A stretch of DNA of 64,000 nt from Nitrososphaerota archaeon. GTDB lineage: Archaea > Thermoproteota > Nitrososphaeria > Nitrososphaerales > Gagatemarchaeaceae. The stretch spans positions 20,801 to 84,800 of the forward strand of contig JAPCJO010000003.1 of assembly GCA_027886905.1 (NCBI GenBank), read 5' to 3'. The translations under genes and the position numbers were made by a program. A model generated the notes under the pieces. That model searched no databases, had not been told where the DNA came from, and saw only the letters and a program-made list of their open reading frames with translations. The number at the start of each line of letters is the position of its first letter. The stretch's first letter is position 1. This document shows, piece by piece, positions 49,732-59,166 of the stretch.

Positions 49732-51584
49732 TGCGGCTCGAGAGCAGACGCCTGGCCGCCCTCGCGGTAAAGATAGCGGCGCTCGTCGCGGGCCTCGGCG
49801 TCACCGCCTACGCGACGGGCTACCTCTACGATGAGGTGGTCTACATCTCCCAGCAGAGCGTTCCCAGCCTGGGCGAGGTGATAGTCGCAGTTGCGGCGAT
49901 GAGCCTCGCCCTCACGGGGCTCGCACTGATCGCATCTCTCCCTGACTCGCTGAGGGTAAGGTTCAGGAGGCCGGGCAAGGTAGAGCGGCCGAACCCGGTC
50001 TACGGGTTCGGCACGGTCCTGGCCGTGGGCGTGGGCGCCACTCTCGGCTCCCCCCTCTTCATACTGATCCCGCAGAACGTCGTCCAGTACGAGTTCGTCT
50101 CGGTGGGCTCACTCGTCATCGCCACCGTCCTCTCCATCCTGATGGCGAAGGTCTACACCGGAATGTATTCCGAGTCGCGGAGTCGAGGCCTTGAAGCGGT
50201 CGGCGGACCGTCGTTCACCAAAGTCGCCGTCGGGGTGAGGAGTGTGCGATATTTCGTGAGCAGGGTCTCGATGTGGGTGGCGAACACGGCGCTGGCTGCG
50301 TACTCGAAGATCGTCTTCTTGATCTTCGACTTCGACTACCTTCCGGACATCCTGAAGGGGTTCGGAGTGGTGGGGCCTACTCAGACCGTCATCCTGTACG
50401 CGATAGCGATTTCGCTCATTTCTTGGACGGTCCTCGACTCTCTCTACGAAACGAAACTGCTTCGCCTGACTGGCGTCCTCCAGGTCGTTCTAACGGGCAT
50501 TCTCGTCGCGATACTCCTCTACGAGAGCTCTCTGCTGGGGTCCGCGGGGTCCTGGGACCTTACAGGCTTGTTCAGGTACACGGGCGGGGGCTCCTGGCCC
50601 GTCGCCCTCGTGATCAACACGGGATACCTCTACCTGCTCTTCTTTGGCTTCCAGGAGATTCAGGCGCTGGAGCGTGACGCGCATGAGAGCTCGCCTGTTT
50701 TCCTCGTGTCGTGGGTCAAGAGGGGGTACAAGCTCAGCAAGGCGCAGTATCTCGGCGTGGCGATGACACTCACGGTGTTGATCACGGCCGCCATCAACAT
50801 CCTGTATGGCCTGGCGGTCTTCGCCGCTCATCCGAATCCGGCCGCGGTCCTCCAGGCACAGATCCCGGCTTTGTACCTCGCAAGCACATATCTCGGGCGC
50901 TTTCATGAGCTCCTCATAGCGATCGCGTTTCTCATCGCGAGCGTTACGACCTTCGTCCCCGCCTTCCTCGCGGCCACGCGACACCTCAGGTCGCTCGGGG
51001 AGGACGGGTACATGCCCCGCTCCCTGGCGAGCCTGTCTTGGTTGTTCACCCTGGTCTCGATATTCCTCCTCGCTGTCGGGCCCCAGAACTTCCTGGTGGA
51101 GATAACGGACTTCATGGTCCTCGTGAGCCTCGGGATAATCACCCTCTCGGGCGTGTGGCTCAGAAGGTCGCGAGGGGCGGCCCTCGGAAGGGCTGACGCG
51201 TTGCCGATGGCAGTGAGCGCGAGCTGCTTCGTCGCCGGGGGCGCCGTTTACCTCATCAGCTCCTCGGTGGTGGTCTTCGGCACCCTCGCCATACTCTTCG
51301 CCTACCTCGCTTTCGACATACTGGAGCTGGGCCCACTGGGGGTGCAGCTATTCCTCTCGGTCCTCAGCCTCGCCTGCCTGCCCCTGCTCGAGATCTTTCC
51401 CCACTCGGTTCACCCCAAGGGCACGCTGCTCTCCCTTCTGCCGCTCACTCCGACGGGCGCGAACGGCCTCCTCTTGGAGATGCTCGCCATCGCTCCGCTG
51501 ATCCTGCTGCTGAACCTATATGTCGACGCGTCGCTGAGGAGGGGACCGAGGCGCGAATCGACGACCCGACGCGGCCCGACGTGA
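49731..51584 (+). CDS. APC-superfamily amino-acid permease
   Basis: The track starts at 49548; GTG 49731 directly at the previous stop fits better. 617 aa, about 14 TM helices. 'FGTVLAVGVGATLGSPLFILIP' is the glycine-rich unwound TM1 of the APC fold, 'LFFGFQEIQALERDA' the TM6 region, and 'LLIAIAFLIASVTTFVPAFLAATRHLRSLGEDGYMP' the conserved TM8 segment. Two extra N-terminal TM helices precede the APC core. Proton- or cation-driven uptake of amino acids is the family role. Confidence 0.8.
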   Translation: MRLESRRLAALAVKIAALVAGLGVTAYATGYLYDEVVYISQQSVPSLGEVIVAVAAMSLALTGLALIASLPDSLRVRFRRPGKVERPNPVYGFGTVLAVGVGATLGSPLFILIPQNVVQYEFVSVGSLVIATVLSILMAKVYTGMYSESRSRGLEAVGGPSFTKVAVGVRSVRYFVSRVSMWVANTALAAYSKIVFLIFDFDYLPDILKGFGVVGPTQTVILYAIAISLISWTVLDSLYETKLLRLTGVLQVVLTGILVAILLYESSLLGSAGSWDLTGLFRYTGGGSWPVALVINTGYLYLLFFGFQEIQALERDAHESSPVFLVSWVKRGYKLSKAQYLGVAMTLTVLITAAINILYGLAVFAAHPNPAAVLQAQIPALYLASTYLGRFHELLIAIAFLIASVTTFVPAFLAATRHLRSLGEDGYMPRSLASLSWLFTLVSIFLLAVGPQNFLVEITDFMVLVSLGIITLSGVWLRRSRGAALGRADALPMAVSASCFVAGGAVYLISSSVVVFGTLAILFAYLAFDILELGPLGVQLFLSVLSLACLPLLEIFPHSVHPKGTLLSLLPLTPTGANGLLLEMLAIAPLILLLNLYVDASLRRGPRRESTTRRGPT

Positions 51585-51589
51585 GTCGG

Positions 51590-52693
51590 CTATCTGTCGC
51601 TCCGTTTGACCAGGCCGAGGGTCTCCATCATCTTGGTCCCACTTGGGCCCAAGAGCGTCAGCCTCTCGATCGCCATCTTCGGGTCGACCGCGTTCATCGC
51701 ATTCATCGATTCCTTCGACTGGGCTAGGACGACCACCACCCTCTGCATGAACCCCAAGCAGTCGAGCGTCTCGAGGACGTTCTCGCCAGCGACCTCGAGC
51801 TTGTCGAGCTGAAGCTTGTCCTTCCTGAGGTCGAGGATTGCGTCGAGCAGACGACCGGTCGCGCCCTTCATCAGCTGGAGGTCGAGGTGCTTGCTCAGCG
51901 CTGCCTCCCCTGTGACGTCGACCTTGCCCTTCTCGTCGGAGTACTCGATGGTCACGAAGGATTCGTTCCCCGACCTCGAGAAGACGAGGTCGACTCCGCT
52001 CCCAGTGCCGTGGTTCACGAAGGTCGCCTCGAGGTGGCTCTTGGAGGCCCTGGCCTTGGCAAGGGCGTAGTCGTCGAGCTTCTCGAAGTCGGCCACCGGC
52101 TCCTTCCTGAGCCAGGTCTTCCCGAGCCTGACAGGGAGCCTCGCACCCTTCAAGACTCCCGCGAACGTGAACTCGCCCCTGAACTGCGGGGAGGCCGCCG
52201 TGTTGAGGAGGAACTCGTACTCTATCTCGCCGGAGCACTTGTACTCGGCCTTGGCGGAGTAGGAGCTGTCCGAGAGCTCCAGTGAGATCCCTTCGTCGGT
52301 GACGGGGAGCGGGGTCGCCGCGAGGTATGATTCGAGGCTCCTCTTCGCCTTGAGCTCTTCTGACCTCGATTCAGACTGCATGCCGTTCAGAGTGGACTCG
52401 AGCTTCGCCTTGACTCGTTCCTTCGTTTGGCCGATCGCGAGCGCCGCGAACTCGCCTATCTTTCTGGAGAGGGTCTCGGAATCCTCGACGTCGAGGTGAA
52501 GGTCGTCGAAAGCCTTGGAGATCCTCCGAGCCAGGCCCCCGAGCTCGTCCACCTGCTCCTCCGTCCTCACCCTAGCTTCGCCCTGCTCCTTGATGCTTCG
52601 CGCCCAGTTCTGGGAATACCTCACTGCGTCTGCGAGTTCCGTGAAAAGGAGGTCTGCGCCCTTGGACGTTTCGGACAATCCTAGAGACGGCAT
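51590..52693 (-). CDS. Unrecognised 367-aa protein
   Basis: No family recognised, no TM segment. N-terminal 110 residues are helical and coiled-coil-like ('ADAVRYSQNWARSIKEQGEARVRTEEQVDELG'). The middle 130-300 is beta-rich with repeated 'F-x-G-E-F-T-F-A' and 'SFVTIEYSDEKGKVDVTGEA' strands. The C-terminus is helical again. Lone gene between the permease (convergent) and the PQQ propeller (same strand). Possibly a lipid- or polymer-binding protein. Confidence 0.6.
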   Translation of the reverse strand: MPSLGLSETSKGADLLFTELADAVRYSQNWARSIKEQGEARVRTEEQVDELGGLARRISKAFDDLHLDVEDSETLSRKIGEFAALAIGQTKERVKAKLESTLNGMQSESRSEELKAKRSLESYLAATPLPVTDEGISLELSDSSYSAKAEYKCSGEIEYEFLLNTAASPQFRGEFTFAGVLKGARLPVRLGKTWLRKEPVADFEKLDDYALAKARASKSHLEATFVNHGTGSGVDLVFSRSGNESFVTIEYSDEKGKVDVTGEAALSKHLDLQLMKGATGRLLDAILDLRKDKLQLDKLEVAGENVLETLDCLGFMQRVVVVLAQSKESMNAMNAVDPKMAIERLTLLGPSGTKMMETLGLVKRSDR

Positions 52694-52741
52694 TCTCCCA
52701 GTCTGCGATTAGATAAAGTTGGCAGTCGACCGCCGGGAGGC

Positions 52742-54814
52742 TCACGGGCGCCTTCTTCGCGCCGCCAAGACCCCCGTCGCGGCCATGAACACGACTGCGA
52801 CGGCGGCTACAGAGAAGAACGCGGCGGACGAGATGCCCGACGAGGTGGTGACGTAGCTCGTCATGACCACCGAGGTGGTGGAGGTCGTGGCGTTCGTCGC
52901 CACGGACATGGGCGTAAGGGCTATCATCACGCCGTTTGCGACCGGGAGTCCCTGGTCGTCGTTTCCGTTGCACACGGGGAAGACGAGCTCCTCCTGCCCG
53001 GCGATGTCCTGCCCGATCGCGGGCTCAGTGCAGAGCGCGGCGCCGATGTTCCTCTGCATCACGAGCTGCCCGTTTTGCTCATCCAGCGCCCTCAGGTAGC
53101 CGTCCGCGGCAGGCACCAGGACCAGCCCTCCGCTCACGTCCACTCCTCCGCGGAAGCCGATGTCCGGGATGGGGTACTGCCAGAGCGGCTTGCCCGTGTC
53201 GACGTTTATCGCCCATACCGTGGTGTTCCAAGGCAGGCTAGGCCCCGAGTAAGAGAGGTCGAGCCCGAAGCTGCCGTAAGGGACTCCGGGTCCGATGGTG
53301 GGGGCAATGCTATCCGACAGAGGGCAGTTGTAGGTCACGACCACGGCGACGTTGTTGACCGGGTCGTATGCGGGGTCAGATTCGATCCCCCCGCTGTGGC
53401 ATGGGTTCTGGACGTAGGGCTTGGTTGAAGGGTAGTTTGCCCACGGTTTGGTCATGTCGGCTCTGTTGGTCGGGTCGAGAATTGCGCTCGCGGGAGCCCT
53501 AGCTATCGAAGGCGCGTCGAAGTACCAGAGCATCTTCCCGGTGGCCGCGTTCAGGGCGTAGAAGTAGCCGTTCTTGCAGCCCTTCATGACGACCTTCTGG
53601 ATCTGCCCGTCGACCGTCACGTTCGCGAGCATGACGCTCCAGGAGCAGTCGTAGTCGCTAAGGTCGTGCGGGGAGGTCTGGAAGGCCCAGACGAGCTTCC
53701 CGGTCGTCTCGTCGATGGCTAGCACTGACGAGCTCCAAAGGTCGAGCCCGGGCCTGGTCGTGGCGTTCCAGTCCGGGGAGGGCTGCCCCGTGCCGACGTA
53801 GATGATCCCCGTCTGCGGGTCATAGGCATCCGACCCGCCCCACCCTCCATCCATCCCCGCGTAGCTCTGCGTGCCGTTGAAGCCGAAGCTTCCCCAGTCC
53901 CCGTAGAGCATGCCGTAGAGGGTGGAGTTGGAGAGGGCCTTCAGGTTGACCTGCGCCGTCCCGTTGAACACCCACGCGTAGCTGGCGTTCTGCACCGAAT
54001 TGATGGACCAGAGAGGGTCTGACCCGTCCTGCGGCGGCATCAGGAACGTCCTCCACAGGAGCGTCGGAGAGTTTGCGGTGACGTTCCAGCCCTCGAAGAA
54101 CCCGCGACCCGCGTCCGTCCCCTCTGAGTCAGAGGTGGTGACAGTCAGTATCCCCCTCCCCTGGTCGACCACCACCTGCTTGCCTCCCGGGTCGTAGTAG
54201 CCATGGTTGCCGGGGACGTCGACGGGAAGGTAGTCGAGCTTGAGCGCCTCGGCCCCGCTCGCGGCGTTGAACGCGAATACGGTGTAGTTGTCCCCCGCGA
54301 CCCAGACGAGGGGCAGGCCCCTGACCAGCGTGGTGTACCAGATCGCGTGGTAATGCCCCTGGAGGTTGGCGGACTCGGGCAGGACGCCTAGCCCAGGATA
54401 GTCGTAGTCCAGGGAGAGGTTCTTGCTCCAGAGGAGGGCGCCGTCGCTGGCGTCCTGGGCGATGAGCAGGTCGGAGCTCGTGATGTAGTAGACGGCCCCC
54501 TGGACGATGATGGGGGTCACGATGACGCTCGAGCCGAGGGTGTTCGGGATTCGCGGGCCGGGAAGCGGATACAGCCACTTCAGGCCGAGGTCGTTGACGC
54601 TCGTCAGGTTGATCGCCGTCTGCGGGCTGTAGTCCCAGTTGAACGGGTAGTTGCCGTCGGGCCCGATCCAGTTCGCGGAGCTCTGAGAGGTCTGAGGGTC
54701 GGCGCTGGGCGATGCCCTGATGCTCCCCAGCGAGGAGGAAGAGGCGAGCAGGAAGACGACGGCCGCGACGCCCAAGGTGGAGGCAAGAGGCGGCAGCGAG
54801 GATCCGGGTGGCAA
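52742..54814 (-). CDS. Secreted PQQ-type beta-propeller protein with TM anchor
   Basis: A 690-aa quinoprotein-dehydrogenase-like protein. Signal helix near residues 10-28, then an eight-blade propeller with tryptophan docking repeats ('DASDGALLWSKNLSLDYDY', 'IDETTGKLVWAFQTSPHD', 'NAATGKMLWYFDAP', 'NVDTGKPLWQYPIPDIG'). 'GTGQPSPDWN' resembles the alcohol-dehydrogenase active-site region. A Ser/Thr linker and a C-terminal TM ('AAFFSVAAVAVVFMAATGVLAARRRR') anchor it outside the cell. It may be a PQQ enzyme or only a PQQ-like propeller; active-site metal ligands could not be confirmed. Confidence 0.8.
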   Translation of the reverse strand: MPPGSSLPPLASTLGVAAVVFLLASSSSLGSIRASPSADPQTSQSSANWIGPDGNYPFNWDYSPQTAINLTSVNDLGLKWLYPLPGPRIPNTLGSSVIVTPIIVQGAVYYITSSDLLIAQDASDGALLWSKNLSLDYDYPGLGVLPESANLQGHYHAIWYTTLVRGLPLVWVAGDNYTVFAFNAASGAEALKLDYLPVDVPGNHGYYDPGGKQVVVDQGRGILTVTTSDSEGTDAGRGFFEGWNVTANSPTLLWRTFLMPPQDGSDPLWSINSVQNASYAWVFNGTAQVNLKALSNSTLYGMLYGDWGSFGFNGTQSYAGMDGGWGGSDAYDPQTGIIYVGTGQPSPDWNATTRPGLDLWSSSVLAIDETTGKLVWAFQTSPHDLSDYDCSWSVMLANVTVDGQIQKVVMKGCKNGYFYALNAATGKMLWYFDAPSIARAPASAILDPTNRADMTKPWANYPSTKPYVQNPCHSGGIESDPAYDPVNNVAVVVTYNCPLSDSIAPTIGPGVPYGSFGLDLSYSGPSLPWNTTVWAINVDTGKPLWQYPIPDIGFRGGVDVSGGLVLVPAADGYLRALDEQNGQLVMQRNIGAALCTEPAIGQDIAGQEELVFPVCNGNDDQGLPVANGVMIALTPMSVATNATTSTTSVVMTSYVTTSSGISSAAFFSVAAVAVVFMAATGVLAARRRRP

Positions 54815-54877
54815 TGGCGAGGCCGCGCTCCAAGCCCGGGAAACGAATAAAAACGCGACTACGGGTCGGCGCTCTAG

Positions 54878-55660
54878 ATGATCGACCTGTCAAGGAAGAA
54901 GCTCTTCCTTTTCGACCTTGACGGCGTGCTGACCGCGGGGAAGGAGAAGCCGGTCAAGCTCGGGGGGACCAAGGTCATCAACAAGATACGGGCGAGCAGG
55001 GGGAAGAGGTTCTTCGTCCTCACCAACGACTCCACGGACACGGTCGAGACCGTCCTGGAGCGCCTGCTCAGGTTCGACATCCCCGTCAGGTACGAGGAGA
55101 TACTCACGAGCGCCAAGCTCACCGCCCAATATGTCGCGAAAAAGCACCCGAAAGGGACGTACTTCCTCGTCGGGGAGCGCGGCCTCGAGGAGGAGCTCAA
55201 CCGGGAGGGGCTGCGCAGGACGAGGGGTAGGAAGGCCGACGTCGTCGTGGTCGGCCTCGACAGGTGGCTGACATACTCCAAGCTGGACAAGGCAGGCGAG
55301 GTGGCCAGGAACGGCGCGTCCATTGTCGCGTGCCACTACGCGCGGCTCTACATGTTCAAGGACCGCGTCGCGATGGCGGTCGGCCCCATAGTGAAGGCGA
55401 TCGAGTACTCGTCCGGGAAGAAGGCTGTGGCGATAGGGAAGCCTTCGCGCCTCATGTTCGAGCTCGCCCTCGAGAAGGCCGGCTGCGGGCCGGAAGACGC
55501 GGTGATGATAGGAGACCAGGAAGAGACGGACATCGTCGGGGCGAAGAGGATGGGGATCACGAGCGTGATGGTAAAGACGGGCGTCTACTCCCGCGAGGAG
55601 TCCAGGACCAAGGCGGACGCGGTCGTCGAGACGGTCGACGACATCGCGGAGAGCATGTGA
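54878..55660 (+). CDS. HAD phosphatase, NagD-like
   Basis: A 260-aa HAD-superfamily phosphatase. 'KLFLFDLDGVLTAGKE' holds the nucleophile and acid/base Asp (residues 13 and 15), 'FVLTNDSTDTVETVLERL' the second motif, Lys/Gly 'AVAIGKPSRLMFELAL' motif III and 'VMIGDQEETDIVGAKRMGI' motif IV. The cap of the NagD (C2A) type lies between. Dephosphorylates sugar or nucleotide phosphates. Confidence 0.88.
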   Translation: MIDLSRKKLFLFDLDGVLTAGKEKPVKLGGTKVINKIRASRGKRFFVLTNDSTDTVETVLERLLRFDIPVRYEEILTSAKLTAQYVAKKHPKGTYFLVGERGLEEELNREGLRRTRGRKADVVVVGLDRWLTYSKLDKAGEVARNGASIVACHYARLYMFKDRVAMAVGPIVKAIEYSSGKKAVAIGKPSRLMFELALEKAGCGPEDAVMIGDQEETDIVGAKRMGITSVMVKTGVYSREESRTKADAVVETVDDIAESM

Positions 55661-55709
55661 GCGGCGCGTTCACGGGCGTAGACTAAAGTGGGTCGTCGCC
55701 CAGACGAGC

Positions 55710-57140
55710 GTGAGCGGCATGACGCGTAGGGCCATCGGACTCCTGATCTTCCTGTGGGTGCTGCTCGTCTATGGGTGCTCGCTCAACGTGATCTGGGCGG
55801 CAGACCACCCGACCAGCCTCCTTCAGCTCGCGTACGCGTTCTGGGCCAACCACTCGCCCGTCTTGGTGAGGACGGGGCCGGGGTTCCCGGGGACGGTCGA
55901 CGACTTCTTCTACAACGGGAACTATTACAGCGCGCTTGCCCCCGGGGTGGCGGTCCTGGCGCAGCCCTTCGTGGCCCTCGGGTTCGTCCTCGACGGCGGG
56001 TTCAACCTCTTCGGGAACGCGATGCTCCTCTCCGAGCTCTTCGTGGCGGTGTGCAACGCCGTCGCCGCCTACCTCGTGTTCAGGTTGGCTTCGATGTACT
56101 TCGCCGAGAAGACTTCAGTTTTCATCGCGTTCGCCTACGCCTTCTCGACGATAAGCTGGCCGTTCGCCACCTACTTCTTCGAGAGCGACGTCTCCGCGAT
56201 GCTCGACGTCCTCGCCGTCTACCTTGCCATACGGATCGGGCGCGGCGGGCCCTCCCGCTTCGCTGACTCGGTCTTCTGCGGCGCCGCTCTGGGGGCTGCC
56301 CTCACGGTCGACTACCTCAACGCCCTCCTGGTCCCCATCGTCTCCGTCTTCCTGCTGTACACCTTCCGGAAGAGTCTCTCCTCCTTCACCAGGGGCTTCG
56401 CGGGGTTCATCGCCGCGTCTGCCCTCGGGGTCCTGCTTATCGCGCTCTACAACAAGGCGGCCTTCGGCGACCCCTTCCTCACCACCGAGCAGGCGTACCA
56501 GCAGACTTCCTCGCTCTTCGGGGCCTTCTCGTACCCCATCCTTGACGGGCTTTACCTCGACTTGTTCTCCCCCCTCCGCGGCGTCTTCGTCTTCTGCCCG
56601 ATACTGATCCTCGGGGCAATCGGCTTCTACTTCGTCCCGAAGCGCCGGGAACTTGTGAACGAAGCCGCCCTCCTAGCCGCCTGCTTCGTGGGCATCCTCA
56701 TCCCGTATGCTATGTGGTACAACCCGGTGGGTGGGGAGGCCTTCGGGCAGCGCTTCCTCATCCCGGTGATCCCGTTCCTCCTGCTCCCTTCGGGCTTCCT
56801 GATAGAGTCGAAGCGAGGGGCCGCAGCCGTCGCATACCTCCTCTACGGCGTGGGTGTCGTCTTCAACGGCATAGCCGGGGTCACCACCGCCATCCCGCAG
56901 CAAGAGGCGGTGTCGCACTTCCCGTTCCTGACCCAGGTCCTCCCCCTCTTCCTAAAGGGTCGGCTGGACACCTGGTGGTGGAGGGAGGCAGGCGCGGCTT
57001 GGTGGGCTCCCTCCCTCTTGATAATCGCCACAGCGCTCGCGCTGCCATGGGCGACGTCCCACCTCTTGGGAAGCCGCGACCCAGCCGAGGCGGGTTGGAC
57101 GCCGGATGGAGGAGGCTACGAGCGAAATCGTCTTAAGTAA
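55710..57140 (+). CDS. Polytopic GT-C-like membrane glycosyltransferase
   Basis: A 476-aa protein with about eleven TM helices. An external loop after TM1 with 'TVDDFFYNGNYYSALAPGVAVLAQPF' resembles the GT-C type (dolichyl-phosphate-mannose or arabinosyl transferases), whose catalytic Asp lies in the first loop. 'PIGLY...FSPLRGVFVFCPIL' follows. Likely transfers sugars from a polyprenyl carrier outside the membrane. Family assignment is by topology only. It overlaps the start of the zinc-ribbon gene by 1 nt. Confidence 0.6.
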   Translation: MSGMTRRAIGLLIFLWVLLVYGCSLNVIWAADHPTSLLQLAYAFWANHSPVLVRTGPGFPGTVDDFFYNGNYYSALAPGVAVLAQPFVALGFVLDGGFNLFGNAMLLSELFVAVCNAVAAYLVFRLASMYFAEKTSVFIAFAYAFSTISWPFATYFFESDVSAMLDVLAVYLAIRIGRGGPSRFADSVFCGAALGAALTVDYLNALLVPIVSVFLLYTFRKSLSSFTRGFAGFIAASALGVLLIALYNKAAFGDPFLTTEQAYQQTSSLFGAFSYPILDGLYLDLFSPLRGVFVFCPILILGAIGFYFVPKRRELVNEAALLAACFVGILIPYAMWYNPVGGEAFGQRFLIPVIPFLLLPSGFLIESKRGAAAVAYLLYGVGVVFNGIAGVTTAIPQQEAVSHFPFLTQVLPLFLKGRLDTWWWREAGAAWWAPSLLIIATALALPWATSHLLGSRDPAEAGWTPDGGGYERNRLK

Positions 57141-57574
57141 TGACCGTTTCCACAGGGCAGGTCATGCAGCACTCCACCGGCAAGACGATGAAATGCGCCA
57201 TGTGCGGCAAGGAGGAGTCGACGCCCGGGACGTTCCCCATGGTCATCGGGGTGGGCAGGATCTGCCTTTCTTGCGGGATGGAGAAGGTGACGTGCGACGT
57301 CTGCGGCCTGGAGGTGAAGCGCCTCACGTCTTCGCGGTTCCAGGGCAAGAACCTCTGCCTCAAGGACCACATGAAGGAGGTGGAGAAGTACAAGCAGCAC
57401 ATCGTAAAGACGTTCGACGAGGACAACGAGAGCGTCAAGGAGATCCTCAGCAAGTCGCTCGTCGACGCCCCTGAGGGCTATTCGCTGGTGACGGTCAGGA
57501 GAGCGAGGAACAGCATGCACGTCTGGGAAGCGGAGTACGAGAAGACGGAGATACTGCAGTCGCGCTGCAGTTGA
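57140..57574 (+). CDS. Zinc-ribbon protein, unrecognised
   Basis: A 144-aa protein. 'KCAMCGKEEST' and 'ICLSCGMEKVTCDVCGLEVKRL' give three CxxC pairs, enough for two zinc ribbons. A helical C-terminus is rich in Lys/Glu ('KDHMKEVEKYKQHIVKTFDED'). Translation start overlaps the previous stop. Probably a nucleic-acid or protein-binding adaptor; the neighbour downstream (57586) is 11 nt away. Confidence 0.65.
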   Translation: MTVSTGQVMQHSTGKTMKCAMCGKEESTPGTFPMVIGVGRICLSCGMEKVTCDVCGLEVKRLTSSRFQGKNLCLKDHMKEVEKYKQHIVKTFDEDNESVKEILSKSLVDAPEGYSLVTVRRARNSMHVWEAEYEKTEILQSRCS

Positions 57575-57585
57575 CGGTGTGAGAG

Positions 57586-57912
57586 ATGTCGGACAATTCG
57601 GAGGTTAGGCTGATACAGAGGCTCGTCCAGGAGATCGAGCGGCTGAAGCTGGGGCTCGACCCCGAGGTGCTCGCGGCGTGGTATCGAAAGGTGGAGATCG
57701 ACGCGAAGGCGAGGGCGCGGCCCGACCTGAGGGACAGCATCCAGGTGATAAGGGACCCGGTCCTGACCATGAAATTCGAATTCAAGACGTCGCGCCGCGC
57801 CGTCGACAAGGTCATCGAGGCGATAGAGGTCAACCTCTCCGCGATGCCGCTGGCAACTAGGCTCTACTTCGAGAAGCTAGAGGAGCTAATCGAGGCGCAA
57901 GCGATGGCCTGA
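57586..57912 (+). CDS. Unrecognised 108-aa helical protein
   Basis: A small soluble alpha/beta protein: 'VRLIQRLVQEIERLKLGLDPEVLAAWYRKVEIDAKAR' is a long amphipathic helix; 'PVLTMKFEFKTSRRAVDKVIEAIEVNLSAMPLATRLYFEKLEELIEAQ' resembles a Pcc1-like strand-helix pattern only loosely. No confident family. Operon-mate of the zinc-ribbon gene. Convergent with kbl. Confidence 0.55.
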   Translation: MSDNSEVRLIQRLVQEIERLKLGLDPEVLAAWYRKVEIDAKARARPDLRDSIQVIRDPVLTMKFEFKTSRRAVDKVIEAIEVNLSAMPLATRLYFEKLEELIEAQAMA

Positions 57913-57916
57913 CGGG

Positions 57917-59122
57917 CTAGTGCTGCGCGACAATCGCCAGCTCCTTCCCTATCTTCCCAAATGCCCCGATCGCAAAGTCGAGGTCTTCTGGGGTGAGCGC
58001 GGCGTTCATGATGGTCCTGATCCTCGCCTTGCCCTTCGCGACCATCGGGAACACGATGGGGAGCGCGAACACCCCCTCCTCGAAGAGGCGGGCGCTGAGC
58101 TTCTTCGCGACCTCGGCCTCGCCGACCATGATGGGGGTTATTGGGCTCTCGCTCTTCCCGATGTCGAACCCCAGGTCGCTCATCGACTTTTTGAAGTGTC
58201 TTGTGTGCCTCCACAGCGTCTGGACGCGCTCGGGCTCGTTCTCGAGGACGTCTATCGCCGCTATGCACGCGGCGGCCACGGCCGGCGGGTGCGAGCCGCT
58301 GAGGAGCCAAGTCCGGGACTTGTTGTAGGCGAAGTTGGTCAGGTCCCGCGAGCCGGAGACGTGCCCCCCGACCACCCCGAAGGCCTTGGAGAATGTCCCC
58401 ATCTCGATTTGGACCTGCCTTCTGTCAAGGTGGAAGTGGGAGACGATGCCGCGCCCGCCTTCCCCGAGGACGCCCTCGCCGTGGGCGTCGTCCACGTACA
58501 CCAGCGCCCCGTGCTCGCCAGAGACTTTGGCTATCTCGTCGAGGGGTGCGATGTCGCCGTCCATTGAGAAGACCCCGTCCGTGATGACTAGGATCCTGCG
58601 GTATTGTGGCGAGTGCTTCTCCGCCTCGTCGAGCACCCTAGCGAGGTCCGCGGTGTCAGCGTGCTTGTAGACAGCCCTCTCGGCTCGAGAGAGTCTTACG
58701 CCGTCGATGATGCTGCCGTGGTTGAGCTCGTCACTCACCACCAGGTCCTGCTCGCCCACGAGCTGGGGGATCAGGCCGCTGTTGACCGCGTAGCCCGTCT
58801 GGTAGACGAGCGAGGCCTCCGCCCGCTTGAAGTGGGCGAGGCGCTCCTCGAGCTGGATGTGGAGGTCCATGTTCCCGGCAATCGCCCTGACGGAACCCGA
58901 GCCGGCGCCGTGGGTGGTCACCGCGTCGACCGCGGCCTTCTTCAGCGCCGGGTGGTTGGTCAGCCCGAGGTAGTTGTTCGAGCAGAGCATCAGCACCTTC
59001 TTGCCGTCGATGTGGCACCACGGGGTGCTCGGCCCCTGTAGCGTCCTGATCTTCCAGTCGAGGTCGCTCTGGACAAGAGCGCTGTATTCATCCCCCAAGA
59101 AAGAAGTCGGGTCCCTGCTCAT
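57917..59122 (-). CDS. kbl: 2-amino-3-ketobutyrate CoA ligase (glycine C-acetyltransferase)
   Basis: A 401-aa PLP-dependent alpha-oxoamine synthase. 'LMLCSNNYLGLTNHPALKKAAVDAVTTHGAGSGSVRAIAGN' is the opening signature, 'LVYVDDAHGEGVLGEGGRG' follows, and the PLP lysine is in 'MGTFSKAFGVVGGHVSG'. Cleaves 2-amino-3-oxobutyrate with CoA to glycine and acetyl-CoA. The gene next upstream on the same strand is an SDR-type threonine dehydrogenase, its pathway partner. Confidence 0.93.
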   Translation of the reverse strand: MSRDPTSFLGDEYSALVQSDLDWKIRTLQGPSTPWCHIDGKKVLMLCSNNYLGLTNHPALKKAAVDAVTTHGAGSGSVRAIAGNMDLHIQLEERLAHFKRAEASLVYQTGYAVNSGLIPQLVGEQDLVVSDELNHGSIIDGVRLSRAERAVYKHADTADLARVLDEAEKHSPQYRRILVITDGVFSMDGDIAPLDEIAKVSGEHGALVYVDDAHGEGVLGEGGRGIVSHFHLDRRQVQIEMGTFSKAFGVVGGHVSGSRDLTNFAYNKSRTWLLSGSHPPAVAAACIAAIDVLENEPERVQTLWRHTRHFKKSMSDLGFDIGKSESPITPIMVGEAEVAKKLSARLFEEGVFALPIVFPMVAKGKARIRTIMNAALTPEDLDFAIGAFGKIGKELAIVAQH

Positions 59123-59166
59123 CTCAGGATTCTCCCCGGCCTCGCCTTAATTTCCTTTTCATCCTC